A DNA stretch of 64,000 bases from Flaviflagellibacter rhizophilus (GCF_033898525.1 NZ_JAXAFJ010000009.1:62001-126000), one strand, 5' to 3'; numbered from the stretch's first letter, positions 8,088-17,057 are shown. A program made the numbers and translations. Notes: generated by a model not told the origin, from the sequence alone.

Positions 8088-8410
8088 AGGCTGCTGCTTT
8101 CTGCTGCCCCTTGAGAAGCCACCGGGCGATTGCGGCGTGCGGGAATAAACGTCGGTGCGCTTCGTTAGCTTGCTGTCAGCTCCCCTTGTCGGGCGAGCCA
8201 GCCCTTGCTCGACGGCGCGGGCCGCCACGCCATTGCTCCCCAGTAATGTCGGGCGGTCCATGCGCTATCCGACGCATTGTAGTCGTCAGAACTTGTGCGA
8301 GGCTGGATCGCTGGCAGTACCCAGCCTCCTAGGCCAGTCGTGGCGCCGCGTTGAAGCAAGCAGCGGGCGCCCCCTGTTTCTCGGAACGGACTACCTTGAT
8401 GGAGAACGGC
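8088..8410. other. Intergenic stretch without supported gene
   Basis: I see no convincing coding sequence, RNA gene or strong hairpin here. Open frames crossing it on either strand have atypical composition. Confidence 0.5.
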
Positions 8411-8632
8411 ATGGCAGACGAAACAGAACACAGGGGCGATGAGATCGAACTGATCGCACAGGCTGATGTGGCATTGCCAACTGGCGAGATGATCATGGCG
8501 GGCACTCGGATTTCGGGCCGTCGCGACATCGAGGACAGCCCGCCGAGCTTCAGCTTCCCCGCTGAAGAGCCCGCCTCCGACATCACCGGTCTGGTTAAGT
8601 CCGGAGATCTGAAATTCGATCAGCGCGCCTGA
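8411..8632 (+). CDS. Hypothetical small acidic protein
   Basis: A 73-residue ORF from MADETEHRGD. It is acidic, with IELIAQADVALPTGEMIMAG in the first half and a Ser/Pro segment DSPPSFSFPAEEP in the second. GGAG lies six bases before ATG 8411. ATG 8399 upstream is also in frame. No family recognised. Confidence 0.5.
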   Translation: MADETEHRGDEIELIAQADVALPTGEMIMAGTRISGRRDIEDSPPSFSFPAEEPASDITGLVKSGDLKFDQRA

Positions 8633-9010
8633 CTTAGACTCGCCTCCCGATGAGTCCGCGTAAGGTTTAGAGGGACGCGAACTCAACTGGCTGATATTCC
8701 GAGGGCGGTGACGCCACGATCCAGGCGGACACGGTCTAGCATCCGCACTTTGTTGCGTATGCAAAGTGGATTTAGGGCTCGGCTTATGCGTGTTCACGAG
8801 CAACTCGGTGGGCAGCATCTTCGGCGGAATGGATGTCGATGTTGAGCGAGATTGGTCCAGCCTCGTTAAGGAGCAACTGCGGACCCCAAGGATCCACTAG
8901 AACAGGGCGCATACGAGCGTGCACCAACATGGGGCTGCAACGGTAAAATTAAGGGCAAGTTTGCGAGAGGCGCTTAACGGCTCGCGTGTAGATTGCGCTC
9001 TGGAGGGCCC
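8633..9010. other. Intergenic stretch before the PAS-GGDEF-EAL gene
   Basis: Probably carries the promoter of the next gene. A possible 44-residue ORF runs from GTG 8766 to TAG 8898-8900 and includes VFTSNSVGSIFGGMDVDVER, but it lacks a clear ribosome-binding site. I treat it as unproven. Confidence 0.4.
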
Positions 9011-10741
9011 GTGAACAGCGAGATGAGTTGCACAAGCCGAGCGGTAACATCAGAAAACGGCCGCTACGAGCAGATGCTCATGAGTTCTGCGACGGCCGCA
9101 ATATGCGCTGGACCTGACAACCTGATCGTGTCCTGGAACACCGCTGCCGAGCACCTTTTCGGGTACAGCGCGCTGGAGGCTGTCGGAAAGCCACTCTCGA
9201 TCATCATCCCCACAGGACATCGGACGGCACATGAGGCCGGCTTGGCCCGTGCCGTTCAGAGCGGCCGGGCACGCCTTTCTGGGCATGCAGTCGAGATTCT
9301 TGCGCTGCATGCTGACGGGCGGGAGATCCCAGTCGAATTGTCACTCTCGATGTGGTTCGAGGCGGGTCAGCCCATGTTCGGTGCCCTGGTCAGAGACATC
9401 GTTGACCGGCATCAAGCGAAGAAGCGGCTCGAACATCTCGCGCACTGCGACACGCTTACAGCACTCCCAAACCGCAACGCGCTGCTTGAACTTCTCGCAG
9501 CGGATGTCGGGAGGGTGCAGTGTTCGCTGCTGCTGCTCGATCTTGATGGCTTCAAGCACGTGAATGATAGTCTCGGTCACTCGTTCGGGGATCAGCTTCT
9601 GGCTGTGGTGGCAGCAAGGCTGTCGGCCGCCGCTGGACCGCTGGGATTTGTGGCGCGTTTGGGCGGTGATGAGTTCGCGGTCTTGCTTTCCGGCTGCGCC
9701 GACCCTCTGAAGGTGGATGATGTCACCCGCCGGATTTTCGAAAGCCTCGATCCGCCGATGGAGCTCGCTGGGCAAGCGGTCTACGTCGGCACCAGTATCG
9801 GCATCGGGATGTCGCCGAAGGATGCATCCGAGGTTGAGCAATTGCTCTCCTGCGCAGACCTTGCGCTGTACGCCGCGAAGGGTCGCGGAGGAGGCGTACG
9901 GACATTCTTTGAGCGGGCAATGCAGAATAGTTCAGAGGAGAGACATCGCCTCGGCGCAGAACTTCGTCAGGCGCTGGCTCATGACGAGTTCGAGCTCTGG
10001 TTTCAACCCCAGCACTCCTTGAGGAGCAATGAGCTGATCGGTGCGGAAGCGCTCCTGCGGTGGCGTCACCCAAGCCGAGGCCTTCTGAGCCCGCACTCCT
10101 TCATAGAAGTGCTTGAGGAGAGCGCAATTGCTGAAGACGTTGGCGATTGGATCTTGCACAAGGCTTGCGCAACAGCAGCCGGCTGGAAGCGCAAGGGGCT
10201 CCGGTCCGCCCGCGTAGGAGTGAACTTGTTTGCGGCGCAGCTACGCTCCGGGCGCCTTTGTGATGTCGTGTCGGCGGCTCTCCTGAAGTATGATTTGTCG
10301 GCAAATCAGCTCGAGTTGGAGATCACCGAGAACACGGTACTTCGGCACAGCAATCAGTCGACAACGGACCTGGAGAAGCTCAGGGCGATGGGAGTCGGCA
10401 TTGCCTTCGACGATTTCGGCACCGGCTTTGCCTCGTTGAGCCTTTTGCAGAAGTTTCCGCTGACACGTTTGAAAATCGACCGAAGTTTTGTCGCCGAAAT
10501 CGATATCAAGGCAGGAGATGCGGCGATCGTCCAAGCGGTTATCAAGATGGCCAGAAGCCTGAACCTCACGGTGATCGCTGAAGGCGTCGAAACCGCGGAG
10601 CAGGAGGCTACTCTCGTGCACCTCGGTTGCGACGAAGCGCAAGGTTACCGCTACGGGCGCCCCATGCCGTCAGACGTTTTGGCTGAAGTCTGTCTTGATC
10701 GCCGCTCGGCCGTGCGGCGCTCGCCTGCGCTGGCGAGCTGA
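9011..10741 (+). CDS. PAS-GGDEF-EAL cyclic di-GMP signalling protein
   Basis: Encodes 576 residues of cytosolic type: a PAS sensor (about 20-140, NLIVSWNTAAEHLFGYSALE), a GGDEF domain (about 150-300, with intact RLGGDEFAVLL) and an EAL domain (about 315-560). The EAL domain keeps GAEALLRWRHP, ELEITENTVL, FDDFGTGFASLSLL and VIAEGVET, so phosphodiesterase activity is plausible. The RxxD inhibitory site expected before GGDEF is absent. It may therefore make, break or regulate c-di-GMP depending on the PAS signal. GTG 9011 has GGAGG at 9002-9006. A TTG at 8993 is also in frame. Confidence 0.92.
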   Translation: MNSEMSCTSRAVTSENGRYEQMLMSSATAAICAGPDNLIVSWNTAAEHLFGYSALEAVGKPLSIIIPTGHRTAHEAGLARAVQSGRARLSGHAVEILALHADGREIPVELSLSMWFEAGQPMFGALVRDIVDRHQAKKRLEHLAHCDTLTALPNRNALLELLAADVGRVQCSLLLLDLDGFKHVNDSLGHSFGDQLLAVVAARLSAAAGPLGFVARLGGDEFAVLLSGCADPLKVDDVTRRIFESLDPPMELAGQAVYVGTSIGIGMSPKDASEVEQLLSCADLALYAAKGRGGGVRTFFERAMQNSSEERHRLGAELRQALAHDEFELWFQPQHSLRSNELIGAEALLRWRHPSRGLLSPHSFIEVLEESAIAEDVGDWILHKACATAAGWKRKGLRSARVGVNLFAAQLRSGRLCDVVSAALLKYDLSANQLELEITENTVLRHSNQSTTDLEKLRAMGVGIAFDDFGTGFASLSLLQKFPLTRLKIDRSFVAEIDIKAGDAAIVQAVIKMARSLNLTVIAEGVETAEQEATLVHLGCDEAQGYRYGRPMPSDVLAEVCLDRRSAVRRSPALAS

Positions 10742-11259
10742 CATCCCAACCTCGATGAGCGGTCCCATAAACTCGACGCTCGAGGGCGTGCCCGCTCTAG
10801 CCCTTCGGTGACGCGCCACTTTCAAAGGGACGATCTTTCAGTGCGCCACCTGCGAAGAGTATGAGATCTCCGACTTCGAACTTTGGACCCGCGCATTTCA
10901 GCTGGTCAAAGGGGATGAGAGAAGGTGGGAACTCAGTCGAGCAACGCTTGGCTGAACCAGGCCAACGACCTCACCTGAAGATCGCTAGCGGAGCCCAGCA
11001 AGAGAACGGGCGCTCGACGGCCTAGCAACATAGGCGGCGCATCTCTGCCTACAAACTCGATCAGCGTGACAGGGACGGGCGAGGCATGCACAACCTTCCA
11101 CGCACACTCATGAAAAAGCGGCCCACGGGCCGAGAGGTCCTGAGTACGGTTCCTACGTGCGGGAACGGGCGAACCTTTCAAGGTCCGGCATGCAATGCAC
11201 GGCTTCGAAAGGCTTTCGATGTGACATTCCAGATTCTGGAACATTAAGTCGAGCCGTCG
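10742..11259. other. Intergenic stretch between two EAL genes
   Basis: Holds at most one weak minus-strand ORF (10933-11244, listed separately). The end near 11240 should contain the promoter and ribosome-binding site of the stand-alone EAL gene. Confidence 0.4.
10933..11244 (-). CDS. Doubtful hypothetical ORF
   Basis: A 103-residue ORF, MFQNLECHIESL onward. Its second half (VVHASPVPVTLIEFVGRDAP, then LLGRRAPVLLLGSASDL) is protein-like, but the first half is not. It is divergent from the EAL gene at 11260. I cannot assign a family. Confidence 0.3.
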   Translation of the reverse strand: MFQNLECHIESLSKPCIACRTLKGSPVPARRNRTQDLSARGPLFHECAWKVVHASPVPVTLIEFVGRDAPPMLLGRRAPVLLLGSASDLQVRSLAWFSQALLD

Positions 11260-12024
11260 ATGACATCTACATGCGCAGCTTGCCAGGACGGGACGCCACT
11301 TGCGTTCGACTTCAGCATGGCATTCCAGCCGATCCTGGACGTTCAGATGGGCTTTGTATGGGGATATGAAGCACTGGTGCGTGGCACCTCAGGCGAGAGC
11401 GCGTACAGCGTGCTCAGCCAAGTCACCGAGGACGCGCTCTACAAGTTCGACCAGGCCTGCCGCGTGAAAGCCATCGGGCTCGCTGGACAATTGTTTCCTA
11501 CGAACGAGGACACACGGCTGTCCATCAATTTCATGCCGAATGCCGTCTACGAGCCCGCCGCCTGCATCCGCGCCTCCCTGGCCGCGGCCCGAGAAGCTGG
11601 CTTTCCGCACCGCCGCATCATGTTCGAGTTCACCGAGAACGAGAAGCTCGACGTCCAGCACGTCAAGCGCATCATCTCGGAGTACAAACGCCTCGGCTTC
11701 ATCACCGCGCTTGACGACTTCGGTGCGGGTTATGCCGGGCTCGGGCTCCTTGCGGAATTTCAACCCGACATGATCAAGATCGACATGCACCTGATCCGCG
11801 ACGTGGACCAGAGCGCGGCAAAGCAGGCCATCCTGGCCGGCCTCGCCTCCATTGCGCGCCAGCTCGACATCACCCTGATCGCCGAAGGCGTGGAAACGCG
11901 CGAGGAGCTCGCCTGCATCCGCGCCTGCGGGATCAAGCTCGTTCAGGGCTATCTGTTCGCCAAGCCAGCGTTCGAAAGTCTGCCTACCGTCGCCAGTTGG
12001 GCTGTGCTCGACGCTATAGGCTAA
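11260..12024 (+). CDS. Stand-alone EAL-domain phosphodiesterase
   Basis: Encodes 254 residues made up almost wholly of one EAL domain. Motifs are present in order: AFQPILDVQMGFVWGYEALV (EAL), LSINFMPNAVYEPAACI, MFEFTENEKLDV, LDDFGAGYAGLGLLAEF, MIKIDMHLI and IAEGVET. All residues usually needed for metal binding and catalysis appear present, so c-di-GMP hydrolysis is expected. There is no sensor domain and no membrane segment. It lies 0.5 kb after the PAS-GGDEF-EAL gene on the same strand but with its own leader. Confidence 0.9.
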   Translation: MTSTCAACQDGTPLAFDFSMAFQPILDVQMGFVWGYEALVRGTSGESAYSVLSQVTEDALYKFDQACRVKAIGLAGQLFPTNEDTRLSINFMPNAVYEPAACIRASLAAAREAGFPHRRIMFEFTENEKLDVQHVKRIISEYKRLGFITALDDFGAGYAGLGLLAEFQPDMIKIDMHLIRDVDQSAAKQAILAGLASIARQLDITLIAEGVETREELACIRACGIKLVQGYLFAKPAFESLPTVASWAVLDAIG

Positions 12025-12076
12025 CCAGGGCTGACGGAAATGGTCGGCACCTAGCAGCCGAAATGATGGATTGCGG

Positions 12077-12991
12077 TCAGGTGTATTCGAGGCTGCTGCC
12101 GAGCGCCTCAGCCCCCTCAGAGGGCCACTCCAGATCAGAGTAGAGCCTCACCTGAAGGCTCGTGCGTTCGGAGAAGCGGTAGGCGTTTGCCGCCAGCAAG
12201 CGTTGCCCCGCTTCGGCTGCAGCCTTCTGACCTTTGCAAGCCTCAACGACAGTGTCGACCTCACGTCCGCTTCGAGCATCATCTTCGACAAAGACGTGGA
12301 GCACAGCGTACCAAACGCCTTTGCCGGTGCGATGACGCGCCTTGATTTCGCGTTGCCGATCAGCCTCGGCGGCGAGGCCAGCATAAAGGCAGCTAGGGTC
12401 GAAGATGTCTCGGCTTACTTGACGGGCTTCGAACGCTAATCCCTTCAGCGCCGGTTCCGATAAACGTGCAAGCTTCTGCTCGATATCAAAGAGAAGAGGC
12501 CGAATGTCTCGCAGGGCAGATCTCGCCTCTGATGTGAGGGGAGGCTTCTTCGGCGCGGCCCCCGCTATGGACTTCACATACACGCCATCGTCCGCGAGGT
12601 CAGGTCTAAGCAGGCCTGCAATCCGGTCTAAATCCTCCGCCATGACGTCCCAGCGGTGCTCCCTCTCCCACTCCCTGCGCTTTATCGCTGGCTGAAGGTC
12701 GACCACTTTCCCATGTGGCTTTTCCTCTGAAAAGTTGAGGGCCCATGGCCTGTGGAGGTCTTCCTGAAGCTGGCCTCGTTCTGAGAAGCTCCAGTAGCGG
12801 CCCACTGCATCCAAGATCTGGACTGCCCGACCGCTTTCGTTCTCCACCACGATCTCGGCAATCCGTTGCCGCGTGTTGGCGTACTGAGGAAGAGCGTGGT
12901 CCTCATGAACAAGGGCGTCAGTTGTCCGCCTGGGAACGAACTTGATGTCCCCGTTCTCCTCGAACAGGTACCGCCGAATTGTGATTGCCAT
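12077..12991 (-). CDS. Conserved hypothetical protein
   Basis: A 304-residue soluble protein starting MAITIRRYLFEENGDIKFVP. The first ~100 residues contain YANTRQRIAEIVVENESGRA and a GRYWSF element. The middle is helical, and the C-terminal third contains AVLHVFVEDDARSGREVDTV. Proteins with this start and the RQRIAE segment recur in Hyphomicrobiales genomes next to mobile DNA, but no function is known to me. It may be the leftmost gene of the mosaic element. Confidence 0.65.
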   Translation of the reverse strand: MAITIRRYLFEENGDIKFVPRRTTDALVHEDHALPQYANTRQRIAEIVVENESGRAVQILDAVGRYWSFSERGQLQEDLHRPWALNFSEEKPHGKVVDLQPAIKRREWEREHRWDVMAEDLDRIAGLLRPDLADDGVYVKSIAGAAPKKPPLTSEARSALRDIRPLLFDIEQKLARLSEPALKGLAFEARQVSRDIFDPSCLYAGLAAEADRQREIKARHRTGKGVWYAVLHVFVEDDARSGREVDTVVEACKGQKAAAEAGQRLLAANAYRFSERTSLQVRLYSDLEWPSEGAEALGSSLEYT

Positions 12992-13066
12992 GGATCATCC
13001 CCGCGCGGATGGATTCTAGCCGTCACTAATCTGCCGTTTCAACCGCGAAGGTTGAGGATCGTGCAA

Positions 13067-13303
13067 TCAGGAGTCGTGATCACCCTTCGCGTTCCTGGTT
13101 TGGATTAACCCCATGCCTAAAAGCCAATTAGCGACGGCGAGGCGCACCGCCTCAGGCCTAGAGGGTTTTGGGTCAGGTTGCTGAGCAATCCAGGCATCTA
13201 GCGGCTCAAGCAACGGTGGCTGCATCCGCACCACGACCTGCTCGCCCTTGCCTGTCGGAGCGGGGCCCCTTTTCTTTGCTAGCACAGTTGTTGACTTTGC
13301 CAT
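13067..13303 (-). CDS. Ribbon-helix-helix DNA-binding protein
   Basis: A 78-residue protein. After a basic N-terminus (AKKRGPAPTGKG) comes a ribbon-helix-helix fold: strand QVVVRMQPPLLEPLDAWIAQ, then PKPSRPEAVRLAVANWLL. This is the layout of small CopG/Arc-type repressors or antitoxins. No toxin gene is adjacent. A palindrome lies directly before its start codon (13309-13322), consistent with autoregulation. Confidence 0.72.
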   Translation of the reverse strand: MAKSTTVLAKKRGPAPTGKGEQVVVRMQPPLLEPLDAWIAQQPDPKPSRPEAVRLAVANWLLGMGLIQTRNAKGDHDS

Positions 13304-13308
13304 GGATA

Positions 13309-13322
13309 CCGTGCTACCACGG
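13309..13322. promoter_or_regulatory. Palindrome upstream of the RHH gene, candidate operator
   Basis: CCGTG and CACGG form a perfect five-base inverted repeat with a four-base spacer. It starts six bases before the RHH start codon and lies between divergent genes, as expected of an autoregulatory site. Confidence 0.4.
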
Positions 13323-13385
13323 AAACAAGCCGAAGGGAAGTTGGCGCTTCCGCTTCGGCTCTAACCCGAACCATGGAGCTAAGCC

Positions 13386-14090
13386 ATGTCTCAAGCTGGT
13401 CAGCAGAATATCACACGCAGGTCTTTCGCGCGCTCGTCATTCGCTTTAGCCGCGATCTCAGCAGCCGGCGCGGGCGCCGCACTAGCCTCGGAAAGCTCAG
13501 GTAAGGTGACCGTTTCCCTGCCTGTCCTGATTGAGGCGCACAAGATTGCTCAGGCCGAATATGACGCGGCTATGGAGGCGTTCGACGTAGCCGAAGATGC
13601 CACGATAGACGCAGACCAAGCATCACCCGTCACGACGCCATTGTTCTTCACGCCCAACGGCATGCCCCGCAGCAACGTGAGGCTCGGCTCCCGTTGCGAC
13701 CACGATGGGGCCGGCATCCGGGAGAAAATCGAAAGGTGCCACCGGGATCTGACCGGATCAGGCCTCTACAATCCGCTGCATGTGGAGGCCTCCCGCACCC
13801 GCGCTCTAGCAAGCCTGGAGGCTGCCGTAGCCGAGATACAGAGCCGGCCCGCCACGATTGCCTTCAGGGCTTCCGACGAACGGTTTAGCCAATCGCTCAG
13901 GGTGCGGGATGCGGCTTGCCTAGATCTGTTCGCCCATCGCCCTCGCGATGCGGCCGATGCCGCAGCACGAGCCGCCTATGTGCAGCAGGCCGAAAGCTGC
14001 CGAGCTTTCTTGGAAGGCACCACCGGCTGCCATGAAGACGAGTTCCTCGAGAACCTGCTGCACCGGCTGATTTCCGATCCGGTCGCCTGA
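13386..14090 (+). CDS. Tat-exported hypothetical protein
   Basis: Encodes 234 residues with a twin-arginine signal: ITRRSFARSSFALAAISAAG, then GAGAALA. The mature protein is mostly helical and has Cys residues in RCDHDG, IERCHRD, RDAACLD and ESCRAF that could pair. The family has no function known to me, though similar short Tat-type proteins occur in Methylobacterium-like mobile regions. GGAG at 13374 precedes ATG 13386. The next gene starts 40 bases downstream on the same strand. Confidence 0.6.
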   Translation: MSQAGQQNITRRSFARSSFALAAISAAGAGAALASESSGKVTVSLPVLIEAHKIAQAEYDAAMEAFDVAEDATIDADQASPVTTPLFFTPNGMPRSNVRLGSRCDHDGAGIREKIERCHRDLTGSGLYNPLHVEASRTRALASLEAAVAEIQSRPATIAFRASDERFSQSLRVRDAACLDLFAHRPRDAADAAARAAYVQQAESCRAFLEGTTGCHEDEFLENLLHRLISDPVA

Positions 14091-14129
14091 CGACCTCTAA
14101 TTTTCCTCTCCTTTAGTTGAGACCTGATC

Positions 14130-14510
14130 ATGCTGAACACGACCCTTCCGGCCAACGCCATCGGTTTGCCTGCTGCAAGACACTTCGCTGGCCTCCGCAC
14201 TCATGAGCTCGCAGCCCTTTATGAGGCTGCTGGCATTGCCCGAGATGCATTTATCGGCGCCAGCTTACAGCCGCGCGTCACCTCTGCGGGGACTGACGTT
14301 GCGTTCATGCTCAACGAGGCAATGAACGAGATTCAGCAGCTGATCGCGCACGAGATAGAGACAACCTCCCGCCCGCTCTGCCGGTTCGATGACACCGCCG
14401 AGGATCGCATGATGGTCCTTGTCGATTGGGCCTACCGCACTGGCAGCGGCGTCACAGGAATGCTGGAAGCGGCGCAAGCCGTCATGACTTTGGAAGGAGC
14501 CGATCAATAG
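14130..14510 (+). CDS. Hypothetical protein
   Basis: A 126-residue helical, cytosolic-type protein (LRTHELAALYEAAGIARDAF, then AFMLNEAMNEIQQLIAHEIE). It follows the Tat-exported protein closely and is probably in one transcript with it and the following small genes. No family recognised. Confidence 0.55.
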   Translation: MLNTTLPANAIGLPAARHFAGLRTHELAALYEAAGIARDAFIGASLQPRVTSAGTDVAFMLNEAMNEIQQLIAHEIETTSRPLCRFDDTAEDRMMVLVDWAYRTGSGVTGMLEAAQAVMTLEGADQ

Positions 14511-14542
14511 ACGATCACTCTGACGTATGATTAGGGTGACCG

Positions 14543-14878
14543 ATGCTCAAAACTGCTATCGCGCTGCTGGCGATGACCGGCTCGGCCCATGCCCTCGATT
14601 ACTGGAACACCGGGAACAGACTACACCAACAGTGCTCCGGTTCAGGCCGAGCTTTAGTGGGTGCCTATGCAATCGCTGTTGAAGACACCGACACTCAAGG
14701 GGGTCACGTCAAACGCGACTACTGCACACCGGACGGCATTGTCATGGGGCAAGTGATCGACGTCGTCTGCACCTACCTTCAGAACACCCCCGAGAAGCGG
14801 CACTATGTGGGGCCGATCCTTGTGCGAGAAGCGTTGACGAAGGCTTGGCCTTGTCCTTGGAAGAAGTACCAGCATTGA
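14543..14878 (+). CDS. Secreted Rap1a/Tai-like small protein
   Basis: Encodes 111 residues with a signal peptide (MLKTAIALLAMTGSAHA). The mature part matches the Rap1a/Tai layout: GNRLHQQC, then AYAIAV, RDYCTPDGIVMGQVIDVVCTYL, and a final LVREALTKAWPC. The Cys spacing fits disulphides in the periplasm. Rap1a/Tai proteins neutralise type VI amidase effectors, but many homologues are unlinked to any toxin, as here. The role is therefore open. AGGGTGACCG precedes ATG 14543. Confidence 0.65.
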   Translation: MLKTAIALLAMTGSAHALDYWNTGNRLHQQCSGSGRALVGAYAIAVEDTDTQGGHVKRDYCTPDGIVMGQVIDVVCTYLQNTPEKRHYVGPILVREALTKAWPCPWKKYQH

Positions 14879-14886
14879 GGGTACTG

Positions 14887-15312
14887 ATGCAGCTTGGCTG
14901 CGGTTTTATTTGCCTAGCTCTGCTCTCTGGAACGGCGCTCGCGCAAACCACTGCTGATTCCCAAGCGGCGTTGAACAATTGGGGGCACGAGCACCTCATA
15001 TGTGCCGCCTACAATGCCGCCGTTTCTGAGTGCATGCTGACCAACCCTAGTGGCAAGGCAGGGTCTGACGCCTACAGCGAAGTGTCAGACGTGATGTTCC
15101 AGAGAGGCTATCAAGCTTCGAAGGCAGCTGGCCTCAGCGATAAGGCCATCATGGCTAAGGCCGAGATCGCCATGAAGGAGATGATGTCCACGATTGAACA
15201 GAGCTGCGCGAACATCTCCGTTCTCTTTGTGCAGCACGCTGTGTCCTGTAAATCTCTGGGCGAGAACCCTGGCGAGCGGTTCGAACAACTGAAAGGCGGG
15301 CACTCTAGGTGA
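14887..15312 (+). CDS. Secreted hypothetical protein
   Basis: Encodes 141 residues with a signal peptide (MQLGCGFICLALLSGTALA) and a helical mature domain with four Cys residues (LICAAYNAAVSECML, EQSCANI, AVSCKSL). GAGGG lies just before ATG 14887. The frame is open from 14845. It starts nine bases after the Rap1a-like gene, so the two are probably coexpressed. Function unknown. Confidence 0.55.
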   Translation: MQLGCGFICLALLSGTALAQTTADSQAALNNWGHEHLICAAYNAAVSECMLTNPSGKAGSDAYSEVSDVMFQRGYQASKAAGLSDKAIMAKAEIAMKEMMSTIEQSCANISVLFVQHAVSCKSLGENPGERFEQLKGGHSR

Positions 15313-15361
15313 CTGGCGGCCTACTATCGACCACGACCCGAACGAGTTCACAAAGCCCCCG

Positions 15362-15520
15362 ATGGTGTGGCCGTTCGCATGGGCCATTCTGGTCATCGGG
15401 TGGATCGGCTACCTGTATTTCTATCCATTCGACTGGTTGAGCTTCTGCGTAGGTGCGGCATCGGCCGGAATACCGCTGCTGCAGATGCTCGACCGGGCTC
15501 TTGAGCGGGCTAAGGGATAG
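15362..15520 (+). CDS. Small membrane protein, possible 5' frameshift
   Basis: ATG 15362 opens a 52-residue frame, MVWPFAWAILVIGWIGYLYF onward, with one or two membrane segments and a charged end DRALERAKG. In the same frame upstream, bases 15311-15361 read DWRPTIDHDPNEFTKPP, which looks genuinely coding but has no start. A GTG at 15309, overlapping the previous stop, is one base out of frame. A one-base loss near the start may have damaged this gene. Its end overlaps the convergent phage-type pseudogene by 11 bases. Confidence 0.45.
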   Translation: MVWPFAWAILVIGWIGYLYFYPFDWLSFCVGAASAGIPLLQMLDRALERAKG

Positions 15521-16900
15521 TCACCTTGAGGCGGTTGCTGTTGCCGCTGCCACGCCCCGCCGCCTGAGCGGAAGATGTCGTCAGGATCGACGTGACGAGG
15601 GCGCGCTGGCTGGCGTTCATGTCGCGCACCTTCTGCGCCTCCTCCAGGATCGCGCGAGCCATTTCCGGCCGGGTTTCGACAAGCGCCCGGCCCACACGCT
15701 CTATGACACGAGGCGGCATGGCCTTGCCTTCATTCAGGATGCGCCGGCCGGCTGCCAGGGTCGCGGCCACCAGGCGGCCTTGGAACAGGTTGTTCAGCAC
15801 TTCCGGATCAAAGCCGTTCATCTCGGCAGCATCCGCAATGTTGTCCGCCGTGCGCGAGCCTCCTAGCGCCGTGTTGCTTGTGGCGAACATGGTGTTCTCG
15901 CGCTCGACCTGACGCCCGAGACGGTCAGCGCGGCCGGGAGATGCGAACGCCCCCAGCTCGGCCCCGGTTTTCTGGCTGGTGAGCCCGCGCGCCTTGTTCA
16001 CGCCCGGCGCGGCACGCTCAATGCTCTCGTTCAACTTGTCGGCGTACCCAATGCGGAACCCCTGCTGTGCGGGCGGTTGCATGCGGCTGAACTCGTCCAC
16101 ATTTTCGGCCGCGCGCCCACGAGTCACCGCCATGGTCCCGCGCTGCTGCGCATCTGAGATTTGCGCCGGGCCAGCGTACAGCCCGCGTGCCGTCTTGTAG
16201 TCTGGGTTCAGTTCATCGACCTGCGACAGGAATGCGCGGCGCACCTCGTCAATGGCCCGGCCACGCTCGTCCAGCATCAGCCGGCCCGTAGTGCCGTCTC
16301 GGTAGCCTTCCAGAACGTTGTCGATGCCCTTCTTCGTGATGTTGATGGTGCGCATGTTTGGCACCGCCTGCACGATGGGTCACCGGCCTCATCGAACCCA
16401 TCCACATAGTCGAACGGGTCGAACTTCTCCCCACGCGCGAGGCTTTCCAGGCGCTGGACCTCAAGCCCTTCGCGCAGGCCGCGCTTCATAATCGGATCGG
16501 CGAAGAACTGCCCCAGACGTTCGTCTTGAACCGCCGGTTGAGCAAGCGCCTTCTCATAGAAGGGCCGGGACGCATCCTGCCCCCACTGGCGCAGCTCGGC
16601 CGCCGATTGCCGTGCCGTCGATCCGGCGTCGAAAGCCTCGTCCACATAGGCGCCGAGGCGTGCCCCTTGCCCTTCCTTCCGTGCCAAGAGGCGCTCCACC
16701 ACCGGCTGCCGTGCATCGTTAGGCGTGCGGGCCACCGTGGAAAGCGCGCGCTGTCCGGCGTTGCCCATGGCGTCGGCCATCATAAACTCACCCTGCATGT
16801 CGCGGCCGGCGGCAATCATCAGGCGCTCGATTTCTTCAGGGGTCTTCCCGGTCTTCCCGAGCGCAGCGGCCAAGGCGCGGCCAGCAAAGTCGTCGGGCCT
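15510..16900 (-). pseudogene. Decayed phage DNA-ejection (internal virion) protein gene
   Basis: Two overlapping frames together read as one protein. The first (to about 16380) contains LGQFFADPIMKRGLREGLEV and FDPFDYVDGFDEAGDP. The second continues IVQAVPNMRTINITKKGIDN through to the end SNRLKVTIP. A one-base loss near 16375 explains the switch. The 5' end is missing: the frame starts abruptly after an in-frame TAG next to a foreign HTH fragment at about 16900. The layout and the last residues resemble the intact gene at 21511-23556 (ending ADRLRVTVQP), so this is a dead relative of it. Confidence 0.75.
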
Positions 16901-16991
16901 CAGGCGGGCCTATGAGCAGCGGGGCGTCGAGTTCATTCCCGAGAACGGGGGCGGCGCTGGGGTGCGGTTCCGGGACCGGACGCAGAGCTAA
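16896..16991 (+). pseudogene. 3' fragment of a small HTH regulator gene
   Basis: Reads LRRAYEQRGVEFIPENGGGA followed by GVRFRDRTQS and a stop. This is the typical C-terminal tail of XRE-type regulators in alphaproteobacteria. The helix-turn-helix part is missing because the frame joins the truncated phage pseudogene at about 16.9 kb. It marks a deletion or recombination junction. Confidence 0.6.
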
Positions 16992-17057
16992 GGGTGTGGG
17001 CTTACAATTCCGCAGGTTGCGCGGCATGCTATAGTTCGATCACGATTTGAAGACGCC

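Noticed and set aside
8165..8818. 217-residue minus-strand ORF
   Set aside because: It is antisense to the better supported 8411-8632 gene and shows no family features.
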